Below are positions 9,812 through 21,075 of a DNA stretch of 64,000 bases, one piece after another. The notes beneath the pieces are model-generated. The model did not search any database, had not been told where the DNA came from, and was given only the letters and a program-made list of their open reading frames with translations. The translations under genes and the position numbers were made by a program. Within the stretch, counting starts at the first letter, position 1. Every line of letters begins with the position of its first letter. The stretch is from Staphylotrichum longicolle (Eukaryota > Ascomycota > Sordariomycetes > Sordariales > Chaetomiaceae): positions 1,178,001 through 1,242,000 of the forward strand of contig JAHCVI010000004.1 in NCBI GenBank assembly GCA_019096155.1, in the 5' to 3' direction.

Positions 9812-12456
9812 TTGGGTTAACAGGGAGGTAGACACCTTTGGATTTGATATGAACCCACAATGTCTATGTATGTACAAGCGGCGACCACGCTGCTGCCAGA
9901 TTGCCCACCACCGACGCCAACGGCTACCAGAACGCCTCCTGCGGCGGCGAGATGCGTAAATGGCAAGATGGATTGCGAGAGAGACGTTTGAATGGACCTC
10001 GGTGGACGCTGGGCCGCAAGGCAGTTTTGCGGCCCAACGGCGTCATCACCTCGTCGCGTGGGTTCACGTACAGCTATCGAGGACAAATGATCAGTGCCCG
10101 CGGCTGCTGCGAGCTTTCCCCCGACCCTGAACAGTGAGACCCATCGTCGGCACCAGGTTGTTGGGTTAATTTGGTAGCAGAGGAGAGCCCGCGGGAAACG
10201 TCCCGATCACCGTTGGCGGAGCTCGGAGCAATCGTCAGGGTACGCTTCGGATCAAACCACCACCCACCCGGTGCCCTCTCCATGGCCGGCGTGCCGCCGC
10301 AGCTCTGCACAAGTGAAAACAGGCAAACTGCTAATCATCCCTCTCCTGGACCCCAGTCCTTCTTAGCACCCAGGCGTCTGACCAACTTGGACCCCGAGCG
10401 GGCTAATGATATCTGTTGGAATAGCGGGTGCTGGGCGGTTTGGAAGGCCGTCACGCGGTAAGCTTGGGAGCGCTGGGAATACAGTGATCAGAAGGCTGCT
10501 GTAGTGATTTAGTGGTGGTGATGGCTTCAAGTGACGGTGTCTCCATTCCTCATATTATCCTGGTTCTATTGTTTCAAAGAGGGTGGTTTGAGCGAAGTTT
10601 TGGCGGCCAACCCCCTGACAACATCTTGGAGGGGGAGGCAACCCCAACTGTCAGGGCGATTATCTCTGGAATTTACTCTGGTGCTGGCAGCGATGCGACA
10701 GCGTCCCCACCCTAGTGGCGTCCGTCAGCGTTGGCGTCCGTCAGACCACTCATTTCTGAGTGGAGGATGCCGGACCGCCTGCGGACTGACTCAGTTGGCA
10801 ATGTGGCATGTCCGGAGGCACGCAGACACAATGACCGTCGAGGTTTTTTACATGTTCTGGGTGCTGAGGACAAGTCAGTTGCGTGGCAGTGAAACAGACT
10901 GGCACAGTAGGACGGATAAGTCACTCAGCCTGAGGCATTTGACCGGACAGAGAGACATTTCCTTGCGTAGGTACGGAGTACGGTTATGTGAGCCCATAAA
11001 TTCACTGATCACCAATACCTTAGTTTACAACAGAAAGCATGTACTTAGTATGCAGGATGGAACAGAGCGTCTACTGTGGTTGCGAGCGAAAGTTTTTGCC
11101 CCCAGGTGAGTACCGACAAGGGCAGGCCACACCAGACCCACCCTGTATTTTACCTTCACTTACAAACTCAAAAAGTCGCAAAAAGGCCTATATCAACGCG
11201 GTTTTGATGCTACGGTATCTTCGCGATTGATCAGGCTGTGGATTGTATTGTGCATCAAAAGTTTGTTGTCGAGCATGCAGCTTTGGTTGTTGGATTTTGT
11301 CGCTGGGAACTTACACAACCCCAGACCAGACCCCTGTCATACCCGCCCGCGGACAGAAACTTACCCATCACACCAAGTAGCATGAACCGCGCTTACTGAG
11401 CTGACCCAAGCAAGAAAAGGAAGGAGGGGCAGAGAAAAGACGGGGGGACAAGGAAGGCTTGCCAGGGCTGGGCTTGGCAATCTGCACATGTCGACCACCT
11501 GCGTTTTGTTAGATTCGTTCTCTCGACCGTCACCCGTATGGTACACTGGTGCTCTAACACTTAATCAGTCAGTTATTTCCCTTTGAGGGCTTCAGTCTTT
11601 ACCATCTTGAAGTGTCCGTCAACTCGCCAGAGGTGCAGAATTTGGAAGGTTCGAACCAAGTCCTGGCCCGACCGCACCTGGTATTGGAAAAGTGAAAACC
11701 GTCAACGGCGGGCAATCCTATGTAACACAGCGGAAGGTAGTGTGTGGAGCATGCATGCACCTCATTGCAGGGGGGCACAGCATCGGAAACAATGCATTAG
11801 CGTGACTCCTACCTAGCACCCAATGAACACCCGACCTCTGTCCGCGAACCACCTTTCCAGGAGCCAATGAATGGATTGATGGCGCCGCCAGTGAATGCTA
11901 CGGACATTCTTCGGTCCCGACGCCTGCTCCCGTCGTCATGCAGCGATACGTTGGACACCAATAAGAAAGGTTATTCACCGCATGTTTTCAGCCCCGTGCC
12001 CCAGACCCATTCATTTTATAGACACGTCTTTCAACCACTTGAGGGGCATGAGGCGACCGTCTTCGCCCAACCTTTCATCATCTTTTCGCATTTTCCTCTT
12101 TTGTTCTCCAGGTCAGTTGTTCACACTGCTCATTATTTCACCACCAATGCTTTGACGTCGTTGAACCCTCTCTCCTCCTGTCGTTCCTGTCCGCAACAAT
12201 TTGCTTGATGTCCCTTGGTGTATCAAGTTCTCTTCTGCCCAGCCTCGAACGCATAGCGCCCATCGTCTCATCATGGCCTCACAAGATATCATATTTTGCT
12301 CGCATGCGGTTTTCCAAATCATCTTCTCATTTCTCTTGCCACCGGCTAACCATCTAGGCCGTCCTCGAACCTTCCTCCAGCCACCCCTACGCTCTACCTT
12401 CCGCGCAACACGTTACTAAAACGAGAGAACAACGACAACCTCCTTCTCTCACTCGC
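9812..12456. other. 2.6 kb without a supported gene
   Basis: Many short frames on both strands, none with coherent protein features. A repeated GGCGTCCGTCAG pair lies at about 10719-10744. A pyrimidine-rich stretch (12050-12450) precedes the 3' end of the minus-strand gene. Confidence 0.4.
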
Positions 12457-13383
12457 CTACTTCCAAGGCACGTCGGGCCCACTCCCAGAGGGCCGCGAGA
12501 CTTCCCCAGATGCAGCACGACCGTCGTGCCGAAAGTTATCTCCCAGCTCCCCGTCCATCATGACGCTGGTGGCTTTCAACAAGGCAACTTGAATGTCGAC
12601 GCCTTCGTTCGCGGAGACGCTACCCGCCCACTGGCTCGGCGGAAGCTGATGGGCAACGGCTGAGGGATTTGCGTTCGAGTCGACAGGGAAGGTCCAATAC
12701 TGACCGTTGGCCTCCAGGTTCGGTACAGCTTGGGGCGCAAATGCCGCGCCAAAGGTCGCCAAATCGGAATAACCTTCAAGAACCAGTAGTGGGTTCGATG
12801 GTTCGAAGGAGCCCATGATTGGGCCGAAGGAAGTGGTCAGGAGTGGGAGGTGCTGGTGAGCGAGCCCTTGGATCCCGATGTCATGAGTTTGCTGGTTGCT
12901 GACGTCGGTGACACCTTGGCTAGACACATTCCCAGGTCCCATGCCCAAGGATCTGGCCCTGATGTAGGCCAGACACCCCATCAACGCCGTCTGGCCATCA
13001 GCCAACGACACTTCCTCCCTCCGCTGCTCAATGTATTCCGTCACGAGCGCACCGAACAGTTCCACGACCTCGGTTCCAGCATGCGGTGTCGCCGGGCGAA
13101 CTCGACCCGGAAACAAGTCTTCCCAAATAGCATACCAACGCTCGCCGTTGGTCTTTTTCTTGCCTCTCTTGCGCGTAATTTTCTTCGCCTGCTCTGGGTG
13201 CTTCCGCGTAAGGTGTTGTTTAACATCCGACACACGTCCGAGGTTGAATCCCATGCAATTGTGGTGACGGATCGGGTCGGACATGAAAACGGGACACGCA
13301 AATCCCTGGGGGCTTCCTGACGATCCCGCCCTGCCGCTTGCATCACCATTGACGATGGCATTGTCACACGGTAGGTGATCCAT
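12457..13383 (-). CDS. C2H2-like fungal protein with incomplete zinc module
   Basis: The coding frame runs leftward from ATG 13383 to 12457 (308 aa). The frame stays open to 13662 without another ATG, so an upstream exon is likely; an overlapping frame from an ATG near 13574 (MATVSQEEAS...) is a candidate. A large family of fungal proteins has ACPxxxxDPxRxxxC, a DVKQHLxRKH helix, a second Cys-Cys-His unit and then W(F/Y)AIWxxLFPG. Here FACPVFMSDPIRHHNC, DVKQHLTRKH and WYAIWEDLFPG are all present. Only about 17 basic residues (KKITRKRGKKKT...) separate the RKH helix from WYAIW, so the second Cys-Cys-His unit is missing. The rest is a Gly/Ser/Gln-rich tail. A nuclear, DNA- or RNA-related role is plausible but unproven. 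Confidence 0.55.
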   Translation of the reverse strand: MDHLPCDNAIVNGDASGRAGSSGSPQGFACPVFMSDPIRHHNCMGFNLGRVSDVKQHLTRKHPEQAKKITRKRGKKKTNGERWYAIWEDLFPGRVRPATPHAGTEVVELFGALVTEYIEQRREEVSLADGQTALMGCLAYIRARSLGMGPGNVSSQGVTDVSNQQTHDIGIQGLAHQHLPLLTTSFGPIMGSFEPSNPLLVLEGYSDLATFGAAFAPQAVPNLEANGQYWTFPVDSNANPSAVAHQLPPSQWAGSVSANEGVDIQVALLKATSVMMDGELGDNFRHDGRAASGEVSRPSGSGPDVPWK

Positions 13384-15152
13384 TGTATAGCAACTGTGAG
13401 TTGTTTTTCCTTGTCTTGGACCGCGAATCGTTTGGTGTTGAGGTACAGCAATGCATGAGGTGGTTCCTCGATGGATGATGTCTCTGAGCGCCTGAAGCTC
13501 CCTTGACAACAAGCTGCATAACCAATCACGAGATTCACTACCGACGTCGATGCCTCTTCTTGAGAGACGGTAGCCATGGCACCTGGCATTTCCATCCTCG
13601 TTGTCCTCCAACCAAGAGCTCAATGTCCCGGTCTCTTCATTCCGTGTCGCATACAAACTCAATTGTTACTGCCATTGGCGCAGGGCTGTATCGCAGAGCC
13701 TGGTGTCGTTAGCACACAATGGTAGCATGAGACACATTGCTCTGGAAGCTGCGGAGCTGTCCAATATTGCGTACACGGCGACGGGGGCCCATTCGCTCGC
13801 ATGCGAAGCCTCGGTGATGTCAACCTATCGAAGCGTCCATCAGCAATCCAGGGGATTGAGGCTTGCAGATGTGCAGAAGTGCGAGCGGGGACGGTTTGCC
13901 CGGCTGCTATGGAGGAAAGAATTCCATGAAAGCTCTTCCGTGACGTGTTGAGACAAGATTGGACCGCACGCTCGGTCATTCAATGAATTGAAACATAACC
14001 ACGGTGAGCGGTACATGGGTCGAGTTTTGAGTTCACAGCTGTGGACACAGCTGTGGACACAGTTGTGCACACAATGGTGTACACAGCTGCATGGAACTCT
14101 TGGGCTGCATCTGCACTTGTCACCGCCATTCTGCATCACACAAGAAGAGGCAGCCAAAGGTGCCAGGCGTGCCAAAGCAGGCAAGTTCTAGCGAGCATAC
14201 AGCCTGGCCGAACGCCAGGCGGTCAGTGGAAATCATTCAGTGTAAGGCAGTTTCCAATCGCATTGACTTTCTGGATCCAGCTCACTGTCGGTCCGAATTG
14301 ACCGAATCAGCCAGCCAAGTGCAACACTCGGAAGAAACTCGACGGCTTTCTTTGCTGGGGTGATTAACCTCACCCCAAAAGCAACTCCTCAACTCTATTT
14401 GGAGCCAACTCTCTGAGCTTTCGCAATACAGAACCCTAGCCCTAAAAAGTCCCTAGGCACCTGCCCGACTTACAAGCCGGGACACTGAGACCTGGCTCTC
14501 TAAGGCGAGGAGGGCGGTGTGGCAATAAGCCCAATAAATCGGGAATTTTATGGTGTAGCTTGTTGGTGAGCAACGGTTGGATCATCTTTTGAGGTGAATT
14601 TCGACCTGGCTCAATCTCTTGAGCCTCTTGTTACCCTCCCCTGTTGGGACCTCAACCGAAGTCGGGGTTCAACTGGGTGCTTTTCACCACCGGCAGACAC
14701 CCAAAGGCCACCCCAAACTGCAGCTGCACACTTCACGAAGCAGAAACATGGCCAAGCTTTTGCTATCAACTTTCAACTGCTAGAACAACAATAATCCCTT
14801 TCCGTAGACTTCATACTGCCAATTTCACTGAACATAGATGTTTCCGGACACCAACCCCCAAAGATGCTCCAAAGGACCAGCAACTCCTAAAAGCCAGAAC
14901 CACGAAAGCAACACAGCCCGACCCTCAACCTGGTGCCAAGCAAACTCACCCCGCACCAATGCCCCGAGCCCACCCCCAAGTCTGACTTGTCAGACCTCAT
15001 GTCAGTAAAGCTTCATCCCCAACCGTCACCCTCAACCCTCAGCCCCCAACCCCCAACCCTCATCCCCCAATTCCCATTCCCAGCCTCACCCCATCAAGGC
15101 TTACCCCATTAGGCCCCATCCCCTCAAGCCCATCCCATCCAGCCCCACCTCC
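13384..15152. other. Spacer with short tandem repeats
   Basis: No supported gene apart from a possible 5' exon of the C2H2-like gene up to about 13660. It holds a 12-bp repeat (14029-14088), a telobox-like AACCCTAGCCCTAAAA at about 14432-14447 and a C-rich stretch (15015-15150) next to the 3' end of rap1. Confidence 0.4.
14029..14088 (+). repeat. 12-bp tandem repeat, five imperfect copies
   Basis: Five 12-base units, the clearest being GTGGACACAGCT at 14041-14052, run consecutively with small changes. In one minus-strand frame they read as a CVHS-like tetrapeptide repeat, but no gene is supported. Confidence 0.75.
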
Positions 15153-18100
15153 TCAAGCCTCATCCCAAGCCTTCAAAAACCCCCTCCTCTCCAGCACCCC
15201 CCTCCGCCCATGCTTCCCCACCAACCCCCAAAACACCGCCTCCTCCCACCCCATTCCCCCTCCCCGCCTCGCCGCCGCAACAGCAGTAGCAGAAGGAGGA
15301 GGAGGCACGACCCCGCCCAAGCGGTCCACAAACCCGCCAATCCTCCGCATCCGCTCGTCGTCCTTGTCCGTCCACACCCCGCGCTGGTTGCGCGGTATGC
15401 CCTCGCCGCGGACCAGCGCGTCGAGCACCATCTGGACGAGGGGCTTGGCCGAGGTGCGGCAGCTCGTGGCTCTGATGGCGCGGCTGAGGAGGTGTGGCGG
15501 GTAGCGGAGGGGCTGGAAGTGGGTGACGAGGGGCGTGGGGTCGTAGAGAGCAGTTGGGGTAGGGGCCGGGATGGGTTTTGGTTTGGGGGGGTTGGATGTG
15601 GGAGGGCCGTGGCCGGGGGTGCGTGATGAGGAGACGTGTTTGGCTGTTGTTGTCGTTGGTGTTGCTGTTGAGGGTTGCTGGGGCGTGCTGGTGGTCGTCG
15701 CTGGTTGTTTGCCTTTGGACCAGGGGAGGACGCGGCGATGGGGTGGGTCGTGGGCTGGTCTGGGGTTGCGAAGGTCCGGATGGGGTAGCTTATTAGGAGA
15801 CTCAAAGTCGTCGCTTGAATCGTCGTCTTCATCGTCGTCTTGCTCGACAGATGGGAGTGGTCGGTTGGGCGAGGAGACGAGGACGTTTCGTGACGGACCC
15901 TGGGTTGGAGACACTGCGTCGAGTTCGGACTGTAGCTGTTGCGAGGGGGTGAGAACCTCGTCTTCGTCTGCGCCGTCAAACCGAGAGGGTTGTGAGTTCT
16001 GCGCCTGATGCTGGTATCGTGAACCTCTGGTCGGGGTCTGCTGGATCACAGCGGCCGCTCTGGAGGCGGCAACCCCTTGACCGGCCCGCTCAGTGCGCGT
16101 TTCTGGTGTATAGGGAATCTCCCTGTCTGGGTCATACCGTGGCCGTTTGCTGGTTGAGCCGAAGCCGGACGCTGCGGACGACGGCCTGGCCCTCTTCAAG
16201 GTGACGACAGGCGGGGAGGACACAAAGTTGGCGTCGGACGCTTCCGAAGCAGTCTCCTCATCCTCGTTCTGAACCGATGCTTCATCTGCTCCCTCGTCCG
16301 CATTTTGAGATATTTCATGACCCGCCCTTTCGTCATGTTCGCCCAACTCCTCCTCTCCCATCCCCTCCTCCCCCATCCCCTCCTCCCCCTCTTCGTCCTC
16401 ATCCCACTGATCAAACTCCTTCAACGCCTCCTCAAACCCCAAAAGATGCTTCTCAAACGCCTCCTGCAGCTGCTCAGGCAAACGCGGCTCCTCAATCCAG
16501 TCAAACCCAAGGCATTCCGCGACAGTCTCCCAGTCACGGAGTGCATGTTGCGGCTCGGTCGTGGCACACCGCCACAGGTCCCAGAAAGACACCGTCCGAT
16601 GACCGATTTGCGCCCACGGGCCGGGCATTATGTCGTTCAGTTCGTTGTACTGGTTGAAGTCGCGCCAGAAGATCTCATTAGGCGGGATGCGGTTGGATCG
16701 CTGGGATGTCGTCGTGGCAGTGACAGCGCTCGGCTGGCTTTCCTTTGCCTGTTCGTGGGCGCCGAGATTAACTTCCTCCTCCTGTCCGCGTGCACCCTCA
16801 TCTTCCGCTTCGTCAGCGCCGAAGTCCACGTCTTCCTCTTGTCCAAGCACACCTTCATCCTCATACTCCTCTTCGCGAGCACCGAGAGACACCTCATCTC
16901 TCAACCCCAACCCATCCCCCTCTTCCTGAGAGACCATAGCCTCCTCCTCTTCATCCACAGGAGGCAAAAGCGGATCCTCCCGCACAGGACCGGGAACCCG
17001 CTCCACAGCCGTGAACCATGCGTCCTCCTCCGACTCGCGCTTAATCTCGATCTGGTCGTTCGTCTCATCCACGCGGACGTTTCCGGCCGGATCGAATCCG
17101 AGACTACGACGCACGAGGAAGCCCTGCACCCGCGGCTGGAGTTGCGCCATGTAGTCGGATGCGCGGCGGAGGTCCCGCCGGAGGCGGTAGCCTCGCCAGA
17201 CGGACTGGATCTTTCTGGCCGCTCGAGCTCGTTTCCCTTTGTGCACGAGTTCTTGGAACCTGTTCATCGGCTGGCCGGGCGCAGGGCGTTCACGGGTTGG
17301 TGTTGGGGCGGTGGCGGGCGGTGGTGGTATCGCTGGGCGTGCTCGTGATGGGGGCGCGTTAGCCGGTCGTGGTGTTCTGGCTGGTGGCGATACTTTGGCT
17401 GGTGGTGCTTTGACCGGGACTGCTTGAGGACGAGGCGGGTTGGTGGGTGGTGGTGCCTTTACTGGCTGGGCTTGCGGTTGAGGCCGGGGAGCCGACGATG
17501 ACCCTACCGGTGCGGGTTCTAGTTTTGGTTTGACATCTTCAACCTCAGACTCTAGTTCGTTCGGGGATGCACCAGGAGACCTCAATGACAGGTGCCTAAC
17601 CCATCGGTCGCGCCATGCTTGGAAAGTGTGGTGTGGGTACTGATGACGGTCAGGTGCTGTACGAAGCTGATCTGGCAGTAATGACTTACCTCCTCCTCAA
17701 GCTCTAAGTAAATTATGTTGCCGCGCTCCTTTTTGCCCGCCCGCACACGTTCCTTGACATAGCGTGTGAGGAGTTGGTCGTCCTCTTCAGTGAAGCGGAC
17801 TCTGGTCCTCGGCATCCGCTCCCGTACTGAAGTTTGTGGAACGGCCGGATTGGTTGCCGCTTGGGGGGCTGGCGGTACGTCGGTCACAACGGGTTTGACT
17901 TCGGGGACGGTGGTTGGCTGTGTCTGGGCGGGCGGCAATTCTTCTAGGACGGCTGGCAACTGGTCCTCCGGCAGCAAGGACAGTTTGTTGACCCATTTGT
18001 CCTTCCATGACTGCCAGCTGTGCCGAGGATACTAAAGAGGGTCAGTCACGCTGAGGAAGAGATGGATGTTGTGTGAGGGTCTGACCATATTAGCAAGGGT

Positions 18101-18592
18101 CTTATAAATCTCGTTTCCCCGGACGGCCTCGCCGATCCTCTCCTGTCGGCGCACCCAGGTAACGAGAATCCTCTCATCTAGCGCGGTGTATGGCACCTTG
18201 GTAGTCCTGACCGGTATTGCGGATCCGACAGGGCGAGACACGTTCGCATGATGGATGCGGTAGTCCTCGACGTTGACAAGGGCTCCGTTGGCCACCGATT
18301 CGGTGACATATTTCCATGAAACGGAGTTTGCAGGCGCATCCTTCCGGGCATGATCGGCAATCAAGATGTCGGCGTTCTTTTCTAAGAGGACAATCTTGCC
18401 GCCGTTGTCCTGTGAGGGGTGTCAGTCTCGTGGCATGGGGGTGGGGAGAGGGGCGAATGCTCAACGTGCCTTGATCTGATCCACAATAGAACTGCGAGTT
18501 GGAACCCGCAAGGCAACCCAGAACCTGAGCCCGTTGAAGAGCGTCCCTCCGTACTTCCCCTTTACTCCATCATACACGACCGCGGCGGCCAT
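15153..18592 (-). CDS. rap1: Telomere protein Rap1 (BRCT, two Myb-like, RCT domains)
   Basis: Four exons (18592-18470, 18409-18086, 18031-17690, 17639-15153), all joined in phase 0, give 1091 aa. Rap1 binds telomeric DNA or the TRF-type protein and protects chromosome ends. A BRCT domain covers about residues 4-100 (VVYDGVKGKYGGTLFNGLRF... SVSWKYVTESV). A first Myb/SANT-like domain lies at about 113-170 (YTALDERILVTWVRRQ... WQSWKDKWVNKL). A second is at about 226-283 (VRFTEEDDQLLTRYVKE... FQAWRDRWVRHL). An IQ-like motif (KIQSVWRGYRLRR) sits near 405-417. A long acidic, Pro-rich disordered region follows, and the C-terminal RCT domain covers about 970-1091 (LYDPTPLVTHFQPL... NQRGVWTDKDDERM). 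Intron 1 starts with GC rather than GT. Start ATG 18592 lies directly before the BRCT fold. Telomere-like repeats lie just upstream. Confidence 0.9.
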
Positions 18593-18628
18593 GCTGGCAT
18601 TTCGCAGTGGATGGGGGTGGATTGGGTT

Positions 18629-18656
18629 CCTAACCCTAACCTTAACCCGAACCCCC
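18629..18656 (+). promoter_or_regulatory. Telomere-repeat-like (telobox) tract upstream of rap1
   Basis: The plus strand reads CCTAACCCTAACCTTAACCC followed by GAACCCCC, i.e. one perfect and several degenerate TTAGGG units on the rap1 coding strand, 37-64 bases upstream of the start codon. Short interstitial TTAGGG tracts are known docking sites for telobox-binding factors (Tbf1/Rap1 type). An autoregulatory role for rap1 is inferred. Confidence 0.6.
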
Positions 18657-19503
18657 TTTCTCGAAATCACCTCAAGACGGGAATGTCGCAACTTGGGGGC
18701 GAGACTTGGAGCGCAGCCACCGGGAGAATGAAGCGACACCCAAAACGATGGCTCCTCCTGGAGAGTCTTCAAAGGTGATGCAGGGAAGTCGCCTGCGTCG
18801 AAGGTCTCGACGTGTGTCAAAATTGGGAGCAAAGAGTCGCGATTGTGGGTGCAGATGCGCGCTTGCGGCCGCGGCCGGTTGCAAATCTACGTGGGTTTCC
18901 CGGGGACTTAAATGTCGCAACAGGTTGAGATGATAAGATCCATATGGTGTCGGGTGTCAATGAGTGTTGTTCAAGTGGCTCTGTTGCGTGGTCGAGTTTG
19001 GGATGCGCGCGACGGGGTGGGGCCAAATGCAATCGCGCTCTCACGGTTCTCACTCTAATGAGGAATAATTCGGATAATTGCTTAAGCGAATCATGTTGCG
19101 ACTCTCACGCAAATACCGAGAATCAGAGTTGCTCACCCCCCAAACACTGAGCAACACTCAACAACAACACTTTGAACCGACAGAGGGCGCTGAAGGCCAA
19201 ACGGCGAGACGCCGACTGGGGAGCGAGTTTATCTTCGCTTTCATTACCGCCCTTTATCTTCTTCTCCTCCGTGACATACTGTTTCGTTGACCGCTTTGGT
19301 TTGCGTCGCATCACAGTCTTTTCAGTGGAACAGCTGTCCCACCCTCACATGCTGCAACCGCTGTTTCCCGAGCTTTGAGTGCAGAACTCATCTGCCGATA
19401 CTCGCACAGTCGAGTGTGACCACACGCATTTTGTTTTCTACATCTGCCACGAAGGGTGTAGAATGCATTTACTGGCCGTTCCCATCAAGACACGCTTGCA
19501 AAA
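18657..19503. other. Divergent promoter region between rap1 and swf1
   Basis: No gene is supported in this stretch. It would carry the upstream sequences of both divergent genes. Confidence 0.45.
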
Positions 19504-20909
19504 ATGGGGACCATCGCCACCATCGCCGGCGTCGTGCTTGCCATCTCGTTCATGGTGTTTGTGACCTTTTTCGGCCGCCTGCCCGCACTCCGGTAAGACT
19601 TCTCTAACACTAAACAAAATAACTTGTCCTGACACTGCCTAGACGCACACCGATAGCATGGCTGCATAAGGTCCTCTGGGTCCATCTACCCAACGGCCTC
19701 ACCAGCCTCGACCAGCGCCTCAGCGGCGGCAGAATCACCACCTCCTGCACCCGCTTCTTCAACTACATGATGTACGACCGTCACCCCACCGTCCTGGTAC
19801 GACAAGCCTCCTCCACCCTCAACCAACTTCATCCCTCAGCCTCTCTAACCCCCCCTGCCAGATCTTCTTCCTCGTCCTCCTCGTCGGCGGCGAAGCCCTC
19901 TACCTCCCGACCGCCTGGCCGCAGCTCTCCCCGTTCACAAAGGCCACCGGCACGCTGGCCATGTTCCTTCCCTACCTCTTCCTGTACCTCTCGGCCTTCT
20001 CGGACCCGGGCACCATCACGCCCGCCAACCACATCCCCGAGATGGCGCGCTACCCCTACGACTTCTCCCTCTTCCACCCGGGCGCCGAGTGCGCCACCTG
20101 CCGCTTCCTCAAGCCCGCCCGCTCCAAGCACTGCAGCGTGTGCAAGCGCTGCATTGCGCGCAACGACCACCACTGCATCTTCATCAACAACTGCGTCGGT
20201 GCGGGAACCATCACTGGTTCATCCTGCTGCTGCTCTCCACGGCCGTGCTGACGCTGTACGGCGGCGTGCTGGGCGTGGGGCTGATGACGGCCAAGATGCG
20301 CCTGCGGTTCCCGGGTGGACGCTGCTCCCCTGGCGCGCAAACGGCGGGGCGGGCATGTCGCTGAGCCAGTGGCTGGTGGTGTGGAGCTGGGGGATGCAGG
20401 ACGGCGGGCGGGGCACCGGGGGCGGCGTGGCGATGGGGGCGGTTACGCTGCTGGCGCTGATGACGAGCCCGTTGGTGTGGGGGCTGCTGGGCTATCACCT
20501 GTGGCTGGTGTACTGCGGGACGACGACGAACGAGTCGATGAAGTGGTCAGATTGGCAGGTGGAGATGGACGAGGGGTACGCGTTCAAGAGGCGGTTGGAC
20601 GGGCGGAGGGTCAAAAACGTGAGGGTTGAGCCGGCGTGGACGAGATGGCCGGCTGAGGCGGAGCAGGTGCTGGTTAGGACTGACGATGGGAGACCGCCGA
20701 GCGAGAGCGCGAGCTTGCCGGGGTTCGGAGAGTGGGAGGCCGTGTGGCGTCTGAGGGACGTCGAGAATCTGTACGATCTGGGGTTTTGGGACAATCTGGT
20801 GGATGTGTTTGTGCCGGGGTTCATGTTCCGGGATCCGCACGTGCCGGTGGCGGAGGAGAGGCTGCGGCGGAAGAAGAAGAGGAGGGCGAGGAAGATAATA
20901 CTGGCGTAG
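19504..20909 (+). pseudogene. swf1: Swf1-type DHHC palmitoyltransferase, two frame breaks
   Basis: Three exons (19504-19592, 19643-19796, 19862-20909) encode a multi-pass DHHC S-acyltransferase of about 430 aa. Swf1 palmitoylates juxtamembrane cysteines of SNAREs and related proteins at the ER/Golgi. Membrane segments appear at the N-terminus (ATIAGVVLAISFMVFVTFF), at IFFLVLLVGGEALYL, at LAMFLPYLFLYLSAF and twice after the catalytic domain. The Cys-rich domain reads CATCRFLKPARSKHCSVCKRCIARNDHHCIFINNCVG. The Swf1-like TTTNESMKWSDW follows the last segment. Two single-base deletions break the frame: at 20197-20201, inside the expected VGxGNHHWF, and at 20311-20317, inside FPGWTLLPW. Reading across both restores a normal-looking family member with no other damage. 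It is therefore either a young pseudogene or a good gene with sequence errors. Confidence 0.75.
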
Positions 20910-21075
20910 GGTGGGCAAGAGAGAGAAGAAATGTCGACCCAGCATAGAGAGCAGTATAGAGCTCCGCGTGACGTTTGAAGGATTCAAGAACAGTGTTTTG
21001 GGTATCAAATCTATCGTCCTCTGAACAGTAAATGCAATCGTCATACACATATCCGTACAGCCCGCCCTGGGCAGC

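Noticed and set aside
14029..14088. CRISPR-like short repeats
   Set aside because: The units are directly adjacent 12-mers without spacers, in a eukaryotic genome; they are a minisatellite.
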